Notes: generated from the sequence alone by a model not told the origin. A DNA stretch of 64,000 nucleotides from Martelella limonii (GCF_013344475.1 NZ_JABUOU010000003.1:423140-487139); one strand, 5' to 3'. Shown: positions 1 through 8,746, counted from the stretch's first letter. A program made the numbers and translations.

Positions 1-80
1 TGCGCGACGACCGGCGCGGCAAATCCGGCGAAAGCGGCGAGTGCCGCAGTGGCGAATACCGTTTTGTTAAAATTGAGCAT
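1..80 (-). CDS. Secreted protein, N-terminal fragment (cut by window edge)
   Basis: Only the first 26 codons lie in the window. They read as a classical Sec signal peptide: MLNFNKTV, then an alanine-rich hydrophobic core (ATAALAAFAGFAA) and a likely AxA-type cleavage site near residue 26. A GGGGG ribosome-binding stretch lies about 8 bases before the ATG at 80. The mature protein is outside the window, so no function can be given. The gene is divergent from the uracil-DNA glycosylase gene, and the roughly 180-base gap between them would hold both promoters. Confidence 0.6.
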   Translation of the reverse strand, partial: MLNFNKTVFATAALAAFAGFAAPVVA

Positions 81-260
81 TTCGTAACCCCCTGTCAGAA
101 TTGTTCTGCGCGCGATGTGATTGTGCGCGGCAGTTTGTACTGCCGCATCGCGCCGGTCAACGCCGAGGTTGCGCGGTGAACATATTTTCAACGCGGACGC
201 GGTTTGCAAATCCGCGCAGGCGACGCTAACACGGCAGGAGAAGGCCAGATAGGGGAGCGA

Positions 261-968
261 ATGACCATGGGTGAAGGCGAAATCCGCCTGGACGAGAGCT
301 GGCGTGAAAAGCTGAAACCTGAATTCGAGAGCGCCTACATGGCAAAGCTTCGCGCGTTTCTGGTGGCTGAGCGGCAGGCCGGGCAGACGATATTTCCGAA
401 GGGCCCCGAATATTTCCGCGCGCTCGATCTCACACCGCTTGACCGGGTGAAGGTCGTCATCCTCGGCCAGGACCCCTATCACGGCCCCGGGCAGGCCCAT
501 GGGCTGTGCTTTTCGGTGCGCCCGGACGTGCGCACGCCGCCCTCTCTGGTGAACATCTACAAGGAGCTTCACACCGATGTCGGGTTCCAGAAAGTCGATC
601 ACGGCTTTCTGGAGCACTGGGCGCGCCAGGGCGTGCTACTGCTGAATTCCGTGTTGACGGTTCGCCGGGCCGCCGCCGCCTCCCATCGCGGCAAGGGCTG
701 GGAGCAGTTCACCGATGCCGTCATCCGCGCGGTCAACGCGGAGTGCCCGCATGTCGTCTTTATTCTGTGGGGCGCCTACGCCCAGAAGAAGGCGAGCTTT
801 GTCGACAGCGCGCGCCATCTCGTGCTGAAGGCGCCGCACCCCTCGCCGCTTTCGGCCTATAACGGCTTTTTCGGAAGCCGCCCGTTTTCGAAGGCCAACC
901 AGTTTCTGCTCGCCCACGGAATCGAACCGATCGACTGGCAATTGCCGAAAGATCCGCACGAGGCGTGA
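261..968 (+). CDS. ung: Uracil-DNA glycosylase (family 1)
   Basis: Removes uracil from DNA as the first step of base excision repair in the cytoplasm. The 235-residue product carries the family-1 catalytic motif GQDPYHG (about residues 69-75, Asp as general base) followed by [10 protein letters not shown], and the Leu-loop motif HPSPLS near residue 193. The start at 261 is preferred because AGGGGAG lies directly upstream. An in-frame start at 204 would add 19 poorly conserved residues and has no clear ribosome-binding site. Length matches the family. It appears to be monocistronic. Confidence 0.95.
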   Translation: MTMGEGEIRLDESWREKLKPEFESAYMAKLRAFLVAERQAGQTIFPKGPEYFRALDLTPLDRVKVVILGQDPYHGPGQAHGLCFSVRPDVRTPPSLVNIYKELHTDVGFQKVDHGFLEHWARQGVLLLNSVLTVRRAAAASHRGKGWEQFTDAVIRAVNAECPHVVFILWGAYAQKKASFVDSARHLVLKAPHPSPLSAYNGFFGSRPFSKANQFLLAHGIEPIDWQLPKDPHEA

Positions 969-1053
969 TCAAACCCTTGCCTTCTGCGATACCCGGCAAC
1001 ACATGTGGGCCATAAACAAAACCCTGCGGGGCGAACGAAAAACGGAGAGCGTC

Positions 1054-2478
1054 ATGTCGCATCACACACAGTTCTACATCAACGGCGCATGGGTCGAGCC
1101 TGATCAGCCGAAGACGCTGGACGTGATCAATCCTGCAACCGAAGAGGTGATCACGCAGATCGCGCTCGGTCAGGCCTCCGATGTCGACAAGGCCGTGACG
1201 GCTGCCCGCGCCGCCTTTGAAAGCTTCTCGCGCACCACGAAGGAAGAGCGGCTCGCGCTCCTCGGTCGCGTTCTCGAATGCTACAAGGCGCGGTTCGACG
1301 ATCTGGTGGAAGCGGTCTCCAGCGAAATGGGCGCGCCTCTTTCGCTGGCGAAGAGTTCGCAGGTGCCGGTCGGCGCCTCGCATATCAAGTCCACCATGAA
1401 GGCGCTCGAGGCCTTCACCTTCTCAGAACCTCGCAACAAGGGCATGATCGTGCGCGAGCCGATCGGCGTCTGCGCGCTGATCACGCCGTGGAACTGGCCG
1501 CTGAACCAGATCGCCGCCAAGGTGGCGCCGGCACTTGCGACCGGCTGCACCATGGTTCTGAAGCCCTCCGAGATCGCGCCGCTTTCCGCCATCATCTTCG
1601 CCGAAATCATGGACGAGGCCGGGGTTCCGGCGGGCGTCTTCAACCTCGTCAACGGCACCGGCCCCGATGTCGGCCAGGTCATGGCCGGCCACAAGGAGGT
1701 CGACATGATCTCCTTTACCGGCTCCACCCGCGCCGGCATCATCGTTGCCAAGACGGCCGCCGATACGGTCAAGCGCGTCTGCCAGGAGCTGGGCGGCAAG
1801 TCGGCAAACATCGTGCTGGAAGATGCCGATCTCGAAACGGCGGTTGCCAATGGCGTCACCGGCTGCTTCCAGAACAGCGGGCAGTCCTGCGATGCCCCGA
1901 CGCGCATGCTGGTGCCGCAAGCCCGCCATGACGAAGCGCTCGACATCGCGCGCAAGACCGCCGAAGGCCTGAAGGTCGGCGACCCGGCTGCAGAAGATAC
2001 CAATCTCGGTCCGGTGGTCAGCGCGCAGCAATATGACAAGATCCAGGGGCTGATCGAAAAGGCGATTGCCGAAGGCGCAACGCTCGTCACCGGCGGGCCG
2101 GGGCGTCCGGATGGCATCAACCACGGCTATTACGTGAAGCCCACGATCTTCGGCGGCGTTCACAACGACATGACGATTGCGCGCGAGGAAGTGTTCGGCC
2201 CGGTTCTCGCCATCCTGCCCTACAAGGACGAGGAAGATGCGATCGCGATTGCCAACGACACCGATTACGGCCTTGCGGCCTATGTCCAGGGCGAACTCGA
2301 CCATGCCCGCGCTGTGGCGCTGCGCCTTCGCGCCGGCAATGTCTCGATCAACGATCCCGACTGGGACACGATGATCCCCTTCGGCGGCTACAAGCAATCC
2401 GGCAATGGCCGCGAATTTGCCGACTGGGGCATGGAAGATTTTCTCGAAATCAAGGGGATTCGCGGCTACACGGCTTAA
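1054..2478 (+). CDS. NAD(P)-dependent aldehyde dehydrogenase family protein
   Basis: Oxidises an aldehyde to the carboxylate. The 474-residue sequence has the aldehyde dehydrogenase superfamily landmarks in order: NPATEEVI near the N-terminus, the Rossmann-side motif PWNWPLNQ, FTGSTRAG, the catalytic Glu in ELGGKSAN (about residue 245), the nucleophile Cys in NSGQSCDAP (about 279) and EEVFGPVLA. The start at 1054 follows GGAGAG; an upstream in-frame start at 1003 has no ribosome-binding site. Substrate cannot be read from sequence. A strong terminator follows, so it is probably a single-gene unit between ung and a RidA-like gene. Confidence 0.9.
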   Translation: MSHHTQFYINGAWVEPDQPKTLDVINPATEEVITQIALGQASDVDKAVTAARAAFESFSRTTKEERLALLGRVLECYKARFDDLVEAVSSEMGAPLSLAKSSQVPVGASHIKSTMKALEAFTFSEPRNKGMIVREPIGVCALITPWNWPLNQIAAKVAPALATGCTMVLKPSEIAPLSAIIFAEIMDEAGVPAGVFNLVNGTGPDVGQVMAGHKEVDMISFTGSTRAGIIVAKTAADTVKRVCQELGGKSANIVLEDADLETAVANGVTGCFQNSGQSCDAPTRMLVPQARHDEALDIARKTAEGLKVGDPAAEDTNLGPVVSAQQYDKIQGLIEKAIAEGATLVTGGPGRPDGINHGYYVKPTIFGGVHNDMTIAREEVFGPVLAILPYKDEEDAIAIANDTDYGLAAYVQGELDHARAVALRLRAGNVSINDPDWDTMIPFGGYKQSGNGREFADWGMEDFLEIKGIRGYTA

Positions 2479-2510
2479 AATCCGCGGCGAACCCGCTACA
2501 TTAGTCCCGC

Positions 2511-2538
2511 GCCCGGCTGTTCGACAGCCGGGCTTCTT
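2511..2538 (+). terminator. Intrinsic terminator after the aldehyde dehydrogenase gene
   Basis: GCCCGGCTGT, loop TCG, ACAGCCGGGC: a perfect 10-base-pair stem followed by TTCTT. It lies 32 bases after the stop codon. Confidence 0.8.
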
Positions 2539-2603
2539 ACGATCACCTGTTTATGATCCCCCGGTCATAGACGTCAGGCACGGCATTTTTCGGAGGCGGT
2601 TAC

Positions 2604-2993
2604 ATGAAAAAGAGCATCAACCCACAAGGCGTGCGCAAGCCCTTCGGAAATTACAGCCATGGCCTGTACGTGCCGCCCGGCGCCGGGCTCCTGGTCACTT
2701 CCGGTCAGCTCGGCATCGGGCCCGACGAGGTGATCCCGCGTTCGGTCAAGGGCCAGGCGGAGCTCTGTTTTGCGGCCATCGGCAAGATCCTTGCCGAAGC
2801 CGATATGAGCTTTGAGGATATCATCCGCATCAATGGCTATGTGACCTCGCGCGAGGATTTCCCGGCCTATATGGAGGTCCGCGACCAGTTCATCTCGGAG
2901 CCGCTGCCGGTTTCAACGCTGCTGATCGTATCAGGCTTCACCCGCGCCGAATTCCTGGTCGAGGTCGAGGTCACCGCAGCCAAGCTCGTCTGA
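2604..2993 (+). CDS. RidA/YjgF/UK114-family protein, atypical active site
   Basis: The 129-residue protein has the Rid fold length and pattern: an N-terminal beta strand region, LLVTSGQLGIGPDE, the helix around AAIGKILAEADMSFEDI, and a C-terminal LVEVEVTAAKLV strand. Canonical RidA hydrolyses reactive enamines and imines with an arginine in a PxR(S/C) context. Here the equivalent stretch reads LPVSTLLIV, so that arginine seems to be replaced by Ser or Thr. It may therefore belong to a non-RidA subgroup (Rid1-7 type) with another or no deaminase activity. A GGAGG lies 7 bases before the ATG. No operon partner is evident; the next gene is convergent. Confidence 0.85.
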   Translation: MKKSINPQGVRKPFGNYSHGLYVPPGAGLLVTSGQLGIGPDEVIPRSVKGQAELCFAAIGKILAEADMSFEDIIRINGYVTSREDFPAYMEVRDQFISEPLPVSTLLIVSGFTRAEFLVEVEVTAAKLV

Positions 2994-3002
2994 GAGCAGA
3001 CC

Positions 3003-3911
3003 TTACCGGCTCACGGCATCGGCGACCAGCGCGCCGCGGGCGCCGATGACGCGGCCTGAAAGCGATGCGCCGGCACGAATGGCCTCTGCAAGACCTGCAC
3101 CACCGGCGCGTGCCGCAATCAGCCCGGCATTGAAGCTGTCGCCCGCCGCCGTGGTGTCGACCACATTTTCGGCCGGTACAGGCTGGAAGGTGAGTTCGCC
3201 CTCGACATGGCAGCCTGCATGGATGACGTCGACGCCGTTCTTGACGACCACTGTCTTCACGCCGGCCTTCCGGTAGCGTGCGATGGTCGCATTCTGGTCC
3301 GCATCTGCGAACACCGCGCTGTCCTCGTCAAAGGAGGGCAGCACCATGTCGCTGACGGAAGCCGCCTGCATGATCGCCTCCTGCATCATCGTGGACGACG
3401 GCCAGAGCCTCAACCTCATATTGGGATCGAAGGCGATCGTGGTTCCCGCCGCGCGCGCTTGCGAAAGCACGTCAAGCAGCGTTGCCCGATCTTCGGAATT
3501 CACCACCGCCATGGTGATCCCGGAAAACAGGATGAGGTCCCGTCCCTTCACGGCCTTTGCAAGCGCATCCCGGTCTGCGGCGAGGCACTTGGCTGCGGAC
3601 TGGCCGCGCCAATAGGAAAACGACCGCTCGCCATCCTTCAGTGCGATCATGTAGAGGCCGACCGTGCGGTCCGGCACCCGGCGCACGCACGCCGTGCCGA
3701 CGCCCGCCTGCTCCATGAAGGCGATCATCTCGTCGGAGACCGCGTCCGTGCCGACGCCGGTGAAATAATCGACCGTCGAGCCTTGGGGCATCAGCTTTGC
3801 CAGATACCAGGCGGCATTGAAGGTGTCGCCGGCAAAGCCGCGCATATAGGCGCCGTCGGCGCGCGGGGCCATTTCGACCATGCATTCGCCGATGGAGAGG
3901 ATATTGTTCAT
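3003..3911 (-). CDS. kdgK: 2-keto-3-deoxygluconate kinase (PfkB family sugar kinase)
   Basis: Phosphorylates 2-dehydro-3-deoxygluconate to KDPG in hexuronate breakdown, which feeds the Entner-Doudoroff aldolase. The 302-residue sequence opens with ILSIGECMVEM, has a GDTFNAAWYLAKL substrate region and ends with the PfkB anion-hole and catalytic-base motif DTTAAGDSFNAG (about residues 250-262). Its start codon overlaps the stop of the upstream GntR regulator by 4 bases (ATGA), so the two are translationally coupled. The divergent uronate isomerase supports the KDG kinase call over other PfkB sugar kinases. Confidence 0.88.
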   Translation of the reverse strand: MNNILSIGECMVEMAPRADGAYMRGFAGDTFNAAWYLAKLMPQGSTVDYFTGVGTDAVSDEMIAFMEQAGVGTACVRRVPDRTVGLYMIALKDGERSFSYWRGQSAAKCLAADRDALAKAVKGRDLILFSGITMAVVNSEDRATLLDVLSQARAAGTTIAFDPNMRLRLWPSSTMMQEAIMQAASVSDMVLPSFDEDSAVFADADQNATIARYRKAGVKTVVVKNGVDVIHAGCHVEGELTFQPVPAENVVDTTAAGDSFNAGLIAARAGGAGLAEAIRAGASLSGRVIGARGALVADAVSR

Positions 3912-4597
3912 GACTGGTCCTGATCGAATAAGTCCGGGTGGGTCTCGTGGATCCGCGCAATGCTCTCGGCGATCCGGGAAAGGTGATGGCGCATGGCGGC
4001 GATGGCCGCCTCGCCATTGCCCGCCTTGATGGCGGCAACGATATTCTCGTGCTCGGCCAGCGCATCATGGGCGGTGAAGGAAAGCGACAGGAACCGGATC
4101 CGGTCCATATGGGCCTTGTGCTCGCGGATCAGCGCCCAGGTGTAACCATGGCCGGAGAGGTCGCATATGCGGTGGTGAAGTTCGTCGTCAAGGCGGTGAA
4201 ACCGCATCCGGTCATCGGCCTCGATCGCCTTCTTCTGCGCCTCGAGCAGGCGGTCGAGCTCTGTCATGTCCCGTCCCGCGCCCGCATCGACGGCCGCCTG
4301 CACCGTGGCCGTTTCCAGCGCGGTGCGGATGAACAGCGCCTGCATCACGGCCTCGATCGAGATCGGTGCCACCAGCGTTGCGCGCTGCGGGCGCACCAGC
4401 AGAAAGCCCTGCTGCGACAGCCGGTAAAACGCATCGCGCACCGGCTGGCGCGAGACGCCGAGCTTCCGCGCCACATCCGCCTCGGACATCTTGGTGCCCG
4501 GCAGCAGCTCGTTTTCGACCACCTGACGGTAGAGCCGGTCATGAATCATGTCGGTCAGCGTCTCGCGGCCATGCTCCAACTCCAGTTTTTCGGGCAT
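3908..4597 (-). CDS. GntR-family (FadR/FCD subgroup) regulator of hexuronate genes
   Basis: A 229-residue protein with an N-terminal winged helix-turn-helix (about residues 15-75: MSEADVARKLGVSRQPVRDAF as recognition region) and an all-helical FCD effector domain with spaced His/Asp residues typical of metal-assisted carboxylate-sugar binding (for example RFHRLDDELHHRIC). GGAGGCGG precedes the ATG at 4597. It heads the operon with the KDG kinase gene and is divergent from the uronate isomerase gene. A palindrome in the 51-base gap is a good operator candidate. By context it resembles UxuR/ExuR/KdgR-type repressors; the actual ligand is inferred. Confidence 0.85.
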   Translation of the reverse strand: MPEKLELEHGRETLTDMIHDRLYRQVVENELLPGTKMSEADVARKLGVSRQPVRDAFYRLSQQGFLLVRPQRATLVAPISIEAVMQALFIRTALETATVQAAVDAGAGRDMTELDRLLEAQKKAIEADDRMRFHRLDDELHHRICDLSGHGYTWALIREHKAHMDRIRFLSLSFTAHDALAEHENIVAAIKAGNGEAAIAAMRHHLSRIAESIARIHETHPDLFDQDQS

Positions 4598-4623
4598 GCC
4601 GCCTCCGTTGACAGAATTCGCAT

Positions 4624-4637
4624 ACTAACATATTAGT
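4624..4637. promoter_or_regulatory. Candidate GntR operator between the KDG kinase/regulator genes and uronate isomerase gene
   Basis: ACTAACATATTAGT is an inverted repeat (ACTAA, 4-base centre, TTAGT) in the short divergent gap. FCD-type GntR regulators bind such short AT-rich palindromes. It would cover promoters on both sides. Binding is inferred. Confidence 0.5.
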
Positions 4638-4648
4638 TTTCGCAGTAA

Positions 4649-6076
4649 ATGCAATCCGCAAAGGCAGCAACCATGCTTGACGACGACCGCCTCTTTCCGC
4701 TTGAACCCAAGGCACGCGATCTGGCACGGGCGCTCTATGCTGAGGTGGCCGACCTGCCGATCGTCAGCCCGCACGGCCACACCGACCCGCGCTGGTATGC
4801 GGAAAACAAGCCGTTTCCCGATCCTGCGCAGCTTTTCGTGGTGCCGGACCATTACGTCTTCCGGATGCTGTGCTCGCAGGGGATCGCGCCGGAGCGGCTC
4901 GGCGTCGCCCGCATCGACGGCGGACCGGTGGAAACCGACAGCCGCGCGATCTGGCGCCTGTTTGCCGAAAACTTCTACCTGTTTCGCGGCACGCCGAGCC
5001 GCGGCTGGCTGGAGCATTCCTTCGCCCACGTCTTCGGCCTGACCAAGCGCTTCGGCCCGGAGACGGCCGACGAATTCTACGACCATATCGACGACTGCCT
5101 GAAAAAGCCGGAATTCCTGCCGCGCGCCCTCTTCGAGCGCTTCAACATCGAGGTGATCGCGACCACGGAAGACCCGCTCGACGATCTGAAATGGCACCGG
5201 CAGGTGCGCGAAAGCGGCTGGACCGGCGGACGCGTGATCACCGCCTACCGGCCCGATCCGGTGGTCGATCCCGAATTCGAGGGCTTTGTCGAAAACATCG
5301 AGAAATTCGGCGCGATCACCGGTCTCGACACCACGAAGTTCGACCAGTATCTGGAAGCCCACCGCCAGCGCCGCGCCTATTTCAAGGAATTCGGCGCCAC
5401 CAGCACCGATCACGGCCACGCCACGGCCCGCACGGAGGATCTTCCGAAGGCCGAGGCGGCAGCACTGTTCGACAAGGCGCTGAAGGGCGCCTGCACGCCC
5501 GAAGAGGCCGATGCCTTTCGCGGGCACATGCTGACCGAGATGGCCCGCATGAGCATCGACGATGGTCTTGTGCTTCAGATCCATCCGGGCTCGTTCCGCA
5601 ACCATTCCGCGCCCATGATGGCCCGCCACGGCCGCAATGTCGGCTTCGATATCCCGGTCCAGACCAGCTATGTCGAGGCCCTGCGTCCGCTGCTCAACGC
5701 CGTCGGCATGGACCCGGCGCTCAGCATCATCCTGTTCACGCTGGACGAGACCGCCTATACGCGCGAACTCGCGCCGCTTGCCGGCGCCTATCCCTCGCTG
5801 AAGCTCGGCCCGGCCTGGTGGTTCCATGACAGCCCGGAAGGCATGCGCCGCTACCGCGAGATGACCACGGAAACCGCCGGCTTCTACAATACCGTCGGCT
5901 TCAATGACGACACCCGCGCCTTCTGCTCGATCCCCGCCCGCCACGATGTCGCCCGCCGCGTCGACTGCGCCTTCCTGGCAACGCTTGTCGCAAGCGGAAG
6001 GCTCGATGAGGACGAGGCCCCCGAGGTCGCCCGCGACCTCACCTACAATCTGGTCAAACGCGCCTACAAGCTCTGA
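4649..6076 (+). CDS. uxaC: Uronate (glucuronate/galacturonate) isomerase
   Basis: Converts D-glucuronate to D-fructuronate (or galacturonate to tagaturonate), the entry step of hexuronate catabolism. The 475-residue protein belongs to the amidohydrolase superfamily: an HxH metal motif in SPHGHTDPRWYAENKPF near residue 35, a second metal-region histidine in LQIHPGSFRNHS, and a conserved GPAWWFHDSPEGMRRY segment towards the C-terminus that is characteristic of UxaC. Length fits. An alternative start at 4673 is possible, since AAAGGCAG lies before it. The gene is divergent from the GntR-kinase pair and probably shares its regulation. Confidence 0.93.
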   Translation: MQSAKAATMLDDDRLFPLEPKARDLARALYAEVADLPIVSPHGHTDPRWYAENKPFPDPAQLFVVPDHYVFRMLCSQGIAPERLGVARIDGGPVETDSRAIWRLFAENFYLFRGTPSRGWLEHSFAHVFGLTKRFGPETADEFYDHIDDCLKKPEFLPRALFERFNIEVIATTEDPLDDLKWHRQVRESGWTGGRVITAYRPDPVVDPEFEGFVENIEKFGAITGLDTTKFDQYLEAHRQRRAYFKEFGATSTDHGHATARTEDLPKAEAAALFDKALKGACTPEEADAFRGHMLTEMARMSIDDGLVLQIHPGSFRNHSAPMMARHGRNVGFDIPVQTSYVEALRPLLNAVGMDPALSIILFTLDETAYTRELAPLAGAYPSLKLGPAWWFHDSPEGMRRYREMTTETAGFYNTVGFNDDTRAFCSIPARHDVARRVDCAFLATLVASGRLDEDEAPEVARDLTYNLVKRAYKL

Positions 6077-6124
6077 GCCTTTGGCGGCAGAGCCGCATAT
6101 GTCAAAAATTTAATAATACCTTCG

Positions 6125-6144
6125 GGCAATACTCATCTATTGCC
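6125..6144. promoter_or_regulatory. Candidate metal-regulator operator upstream of feoA
   Basis: GGCAATACTCATCTATTGCC is a perfect 7-base inverted repeat with a 6-base spacer, 52 bases before feoA, in an AT-rich promoter-like stretch. Alphaproteobacterial Fur/Mur-type sites have related GCAAT-type half-sites. Which regulator binds is not shown by the sequence. Confidence 0.45.
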
Positions 6145-6195
6145 GCCCTGATCGTGTCGTGTCATAGAGCTTTGGAAACGTCACGGAAGCAAACC

Positions 6196-6474
6196 ATGCA
6201 TGACCCGATCATGACGGCGGCGGAACAGGGCCGGATCGTATCGCTGGAAAGCCTTGCGCCCGGCGAGAGCGGCATTGTCGAAATCGTCGAGGCAGGCGTT
6301 TTCGACGCCGGTCTGGCTGTGCGGTTGCGCGCGATGGGGCTTTCAAACCCGCATCGTGTCGTCATGGTCCGGCGGGGATGGTTCGGTGGCCCGCTCGTGG
6401 TGCGCGCGGGCAAGGCCACCGAAATCGCCATCCGCCGCTCCGAGGCGGCGCTCGTCAAGGTGCGCAAGCTGTAA
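6196..6474 (+). CDS. feoA: FeoA ferrous iron transport accessory protein
   Basis: A 92-residue SH3-like FeoA protein that modulates FeoB on the cytoplasmic face. The pattern SLESLAPGESG, VRLRAMGLSN, then GPLVVRAGKATEIAIRRSEAALVKV matches FeoA; the last part is its typical C-terminal strand pair. The start at 6196 follows CGGAAGC; a longer reading from 6154 has no ribosome-binding site. feoB follows after 81 bases on the same strand, so the two form an operon. No feoC-like gene follows. Confidence 0.92.
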   Translation: MHDPIMTAAEQGRIVSLESLAPGESGIVEIVEAGVFDAGLAVRLRAMGLSNPHRVVMVRRGWFGGPLVVRAGKATEIAIRRSEAALVKVRKL

Positions 6475-6555
6475 ACGATGATGCCGAAACGGCACACCGG
6501 GTCAATCTGCCGGGCGGTTTTGCCCGATATGTCCATTGAAGTCCGGAATTCATAG

Positions 6556-8394
6556 ATGTCCCATTGCGCGCCGGCCGAAGCCGATCTTTCCGTCAACGAC
6601 ATTCCCCGCATCGCCGTCATCGGCCAGCCCAATACCGGCAAGTCGATGCTCTATAACCGGATCACCGGGGCAAGCGCCCATGTCGGCAACTGGCCGGGCA
6701 TCACGGTGTCGCTTGCCAATGCCCGGGTGAAGATCGGCGGCCGGATGACGGAGGTGGTCGACCTTCCGGGCATCTACGATCTCGAGGGCTTTTCCGAAGA
6801 CGAGACCGTCGTATCCGGCTTTCTGCAGGCCTATCCCGTCGACCTTGTCATCATCGTCGTCAATGCCAGCCAGATCGACCGACAGATCCTGATGCCGCTG
6901 CAGGTGAAACTGCTCGGCCTGCCGGCGGTGGTGATGCTCAACATGGCGGACGAGGCCCGCCGCAACGGCATCACGATCGATCCGGACGCCCTTTCCGCGC
7001 GGCTCGGCCTGCCGGTGCACCTGATCAGCGCGAAATATGGCGAGGGCTATCCGGATGCGATTGCCTCGGTCGGCAAGGCGCTATCGGACCATGACGGCAA
7101 GCCCGCAGCCTTTGCCGATTACGACACGCTGCGCGCCACGCTGATGACGCCGGAAACGCTGGCAACGACCATTGACGGCGCTGTCCGCTATCCGGAAACG
7201 CCGCCGAAGACAATGACGCAACGGCTGGACCGGGTTCTGCTGCATCCGCTCTTCGGCCTGCCGCTGTTCTTTGCGGTGATGCTCTGCGTGTTCTACATCG
7301 TCTGGGCGCTCGGCCTGCCTTCGCAGGATGCGGCAGGCTGGATCACCGACTGGGTCCAGGCGCATGTCCTCGAACCGGTGCTCGATCTCGGCCCGGCATG
7401 GCTGAAGAATTTCGTCATCAACGGCATCTGGCTTGGCGTCGCCACCGTTGCCTCGTTCATCCCGCTGATCATGCTGTTCTTCTTCCTGATGGCGGCAGTG
7501 GAGGACTCGGGCTATCTCTCGCGCGCGGCCTATCTGATGGATACCTGGATGCGACGGGTGGGCCTTGATGGCCGCTCCTTCGTGATGCAGATGATGGGCT
7601 TCGGCTGCAACGTGCCGGCGCTGATGGGAACGCGGGTGATGCGCTCGCAGCCGCTCCGGCTGCTCACCATGCTGATCATTCCGTTCTCGCTGTGCTCGGC
7701 GCGGCTTGCGGTGTTCGTGTTCATCATCGCCGCCGTGTTTCCGCCCGCGCAAGGCCCGCTTGTGCTGTTCTCGTTCTATGTCATCAGCTTCGTCGCGGCG
7801 TTTCTTGCGGCCGCGCTCTTCTCGCGCTCCAAACAGTTCAAGAACACCGAACCCTTCGTGCTGGAGCTGCCGCCCTACCGGGTGCCGACCATCAGGCAGG
7901 TATGGCTCAGGGGCTATGGGGAACTCCGCATCTTCCTACACCGCGCCACCAATTTCATCATCGTCGGCACGATCGCGGTCTGGTTCCTGACCAACTTTCC
8001 GACGGACGCGACCGGGCTCAACACCTGGGGCGGGCAGCTCGGCGAATTTCTGCAGCCAGTGATGGCGCCGATCGGCATCAACCCCTATCTGACGCTCGCC
8101 CTGATCTTCGGCTTCATCGCCAAGGAGGTGGTGATCGGGTCGCTCTCGACCATCTACGCCATGTCCGCGGGCCTCGTCGCCCACCAGATCGGTCTCACCG
8201 TCTCGCCGGTCGCGGCCTATTCATTCTGCCTGTTCTGCCTGCTCTACACGCCCTGCCTGACCACGGTCGCCACCGTGCGCGCGGAAAGCCGCTCGACCCT
8301 GTTCATGGTATTTTCGCTGGTGGTATCGCTGGTCTATGCCTGGCTGGTGGCGTTCGTGTTTTATCAAGGCGCGCGGCTTTTAGGCTTCAGTTGA
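6556..8394 (+). CDS. feoB: FeoB ferrous iron transporter
   Basis: Inner-membrane Fe(II) transporter with an N-terminal G-protein domain. G1 is GQPNTGKS (about residues 24-31), the switch region NWPGITVS holds the G2 Thr, G3 is DLPGIYDL (about 69) and G4 is NMAD (about 129). From about residue 225 there are multiple membrane spans, including the Gate-domain motif GFGCNVPALMGTR and CSARLAVFVF. At 612 residues it is shorter than the 770-residue enterobacterial form, mostly because the linker and C-terminal parts are compact. GGAA lies 8 bases before the ATG. It is co-transcribed with feoA and probably iron-repressed. Confidence 0.95.
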   Translation: MSHCAPAEADLSVNDIPRIAVIGQPNTGKSMLYNRITGASAHVGNWPGITVSLANARVKIGGRMTEVVDLPGIYDLEGFSEDETVVSGFLQAYPVDLVIIVVNASQIDRQILMPLQVKLLGLPAVVMLNMADEARRNGITIDPDALSARLGLPVHLISAKYGEGYPDAIASVGKALSDHDGKPAAFADYDTLRATLMTPETLATTIDGAVRYPETPPKTMTQRLDRVLLHPLFGLPLFFAVMLCVFYIVWALGLPSQDAAGWITDWVQAHVLEPVLDLGPAWLKNFVINGIWLGVATVASFIPLIMLFFFLMAAVEDSGYLSRAAYLMDTWMRRVGLDGRSFVMQMMGFGCNVPALMGTRVMRSQPLRLLTMLIIPFSLCSARLAVFVFIIAAVFPPAQGPLVLFSFYVISFVAAFLAAALFSRSKQFKNTEPFVLELPPYRVPTIRQVWLRGYGELRIFLHRATNFIIVGTIAVWFLTNFPTDATGLNTWGGQLGEFLQPVMAPIGINPYLTLALIFGFIAKEVVIGSLSTIYAMSAGLVAHQIGLTVSPVAAYSFCLFCLLYTPCLTTVATVRAESRSTLFMVFSLVVSLVYAWLVAFVFYQGARLLGFS

Positions 8395-8474
8395 GCGGTT
8401 TGGCTCGCTGCCGGACGATTGCCCAGATCATCAAGGTCTATCGCTCTTGCAAGCCCCCTCCCCCTCTTCGGGTC

Positions 8475-8545
8475 ACCCTCGGGCTTGACCCGAGGGTCCA
8501 GGCAGCGTCCCCGTGTCGCCTGGATGCTCGGGTCAAGCCCGAGCA
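8475..8545. repeat. REP-like double palindrome (family A)
   Basis: Two near-identical palindromes in opposite orientation: CCCTCGGGCTTGACCCGAGG (from 8476) and TGCTCGGGTCAAGCCCGAGC (from 8525), joined by a spacer with its own TCCAGGC/GCCTGGA inverted repeat. The same unit recurs at 47746, 47888 and 55739. It occupies most of the structured part of the 352-base gap between feoB and typA; the rest of that gap shows only AT-rich DNA and one hairpin. Confidence 0.85.
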
Positions 8546-8676
8546 TGACTCATCAGAAAACCGCTCCAAAACCTCCATCCTGAGGAACGGCAAACGAGGA
8601 AAAGTCTCGCTCCACCGCGCCTCAGAATACCCTGCCACAAAACATTCTCTTTCGTTTTGGTCAAAATATGTGTAAG

Positions 8677-8703
8677 AGCGCCCCCATGAGTACCGGGCGC
8701 TCC
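8677..8703 (+). other. Hairpin in the typA leader
   Basis: GAGCGCCC and GGGCGCTC form an 8-base-pair stem with an 11-base loop, ending 43 bases before the typA start. No T-run follows, so it is not a standard terminator. It may be a leader structure or an mRNA-stabilising stem. Confidence 0.4.
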
Positions 8704-8746
8704 TCCCCAAAACACTGACTGCGCCCCAGCCCCAGAGATTTAAAAC

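Noticed and set aside
4625..5944. Long minus-strand open frame opposite uronate isomerase
   Set aside because: It is the complement of a well-supported gene. High GC at third positions keeps the antisense frame open; the product resembles no family and has no start signal.
6154..6195. Earlier in-frame start for feoA
   Set aside because: The extra 14 codons have no ribosome-binding site and are not FeoA-like, while CGGAAGC precedes the ATG at 6196.
8395..8746. Possible CRISPR or attachment site from repeated palindromes
   Set aside because: Only two inverted copies with no regular spacers, no cas genes and no integrase; fits a REP-like element better.
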